From positions 1,846,501-1,910,500 of the forward strand of contig NC_090127.1 in assembly GCF_023973825.1 (NCBI RefSeq): DNA of 64,000 bases, given 5' to 3'. The position numbers and the translations under genes are program-made. The notes under the pieces were generated by a model, which was given only the letters and a program-made list of their open reading frames with translations, was not told the DNA's origin and made no database searches. Shown here piece after piece: positions 63,680 to 64,000 of this stretch; position 1 is the first letter of the stretch; each line of letters opens with the position of its first letter. The stretch is from Plasmodium brasilianum. Taxonomy: Eukaryota > Apicomplexa > Aconoidasida > Haemosporida > Plasmodiidae.

Positions 63680-64000
63680 TAAGAAGCTGTTACACATATA
63701 TGCGTAGCGAAGTCATAAAATTGCATAAGTTTTCCTTTTTTCAATTTTGTACTATGTATTATTATTATTTTAAAAATATCCTGACCTTTTTAATGATTTT
63801 ATTTTAAATTTCTTTAATATATATACACTTTTTAATATCCTTTTCTTTTTCTTTTTCGTCTCATTCATTTTGCTCGTATGATGGTTATTACAAAAAAAAA
63901 AAAAAAGAAGTCTGCAATATATATATGTATATACACGTATACGTATGTATGTGCATAAGTATATATGTGTGTATGTATGTATGTGTGTGCGTATCTTAAT
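63680..64000. other. 3' flank of VIT
   Basis: AT-rich DNA with poly-A at 63892-63906 and TATG/TGTA repeats at the right edge. Nothing else is seen. Confidence 0.7.

Overview
The window is nuclear DNA of a malaria parasite (genus Plasmodium). The base composition is extremely A+T-rich, with long poly-A/poly-T runs and (TA)n tracts, introns are short and T-rich, and proteins carry Asn/Lys/Asp-rich insertions. Several genes are recognisable as Plasmodium orthologues: GAP45, the PKA regulatory subunit, the apicoplast gyrase A subunit, an ATP9/Neo1-type flippase and the vacuolar iron transporter. From memory, this order matches the P. falciparum chromosome 12 block that begins just after ap2-g; the proteins differ enough to suggest another species. 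No rRNA, tRNA, CRISPR array or mobile element was seen.

Layout. 1-530: Asn/Lys/Tyr-type tandem repeat, perhaps the tail of the upstream gene. 531-6750: long gene-free stretch. 6751-7320 (+): GAP45. 8840-10754 (-): six-exon coiled-coil protein. 11918-13651 (+): probable helical-repeat organelle RNA-biology protein. 13868-16353 (-): seven-exon, 182-residue protein of unknown function. 17163-19305 (-): PKA regulatory subunit, whose 20-nt first exon encodes the lipidation motif. 20041-21215 (-): candidate small spliced gene. 22720-24084 (+): Brr6/Brl1-type nuclear-envelope protein. 25342-29252 (-): gyrase A. 31651-37620 (+): P4-ATPase. 37693-52796 (-): giant (~4827 aa) zinc-ribbon protein resembling TAF1B/Rrn7 of RNA polymerase I. 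55014-60381 (-): ~1657-aa protein ending in a TFIIIC-like zinc domain. 62471-63679 (+): vacuolar iron transporter.

The genes form no single pathway. They cover invasion motility (GAP45), cAMP signalling (PKAr), apicoplast DNA topology (GyrA), membrane lipid asymmetry (flippase), nuclear envelope (Brr6-like), iron storage (VIT), and probably Pol I and Pol III transcription.

The most striking pattern is that four of the large genes (gyrase A, flippase, TAF1B-like, TFIIIC-like) are each broken once by a frameshift inside a long coding poly-A run. All four breaks have the same sign: one extra A would restore each. Homopolymer under-calling in the assembly is the simplest cause; true length polymorphism or slippage decoding is the alternative. 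Exon structures given here were built by hand from GT/AG sites and reading phase.
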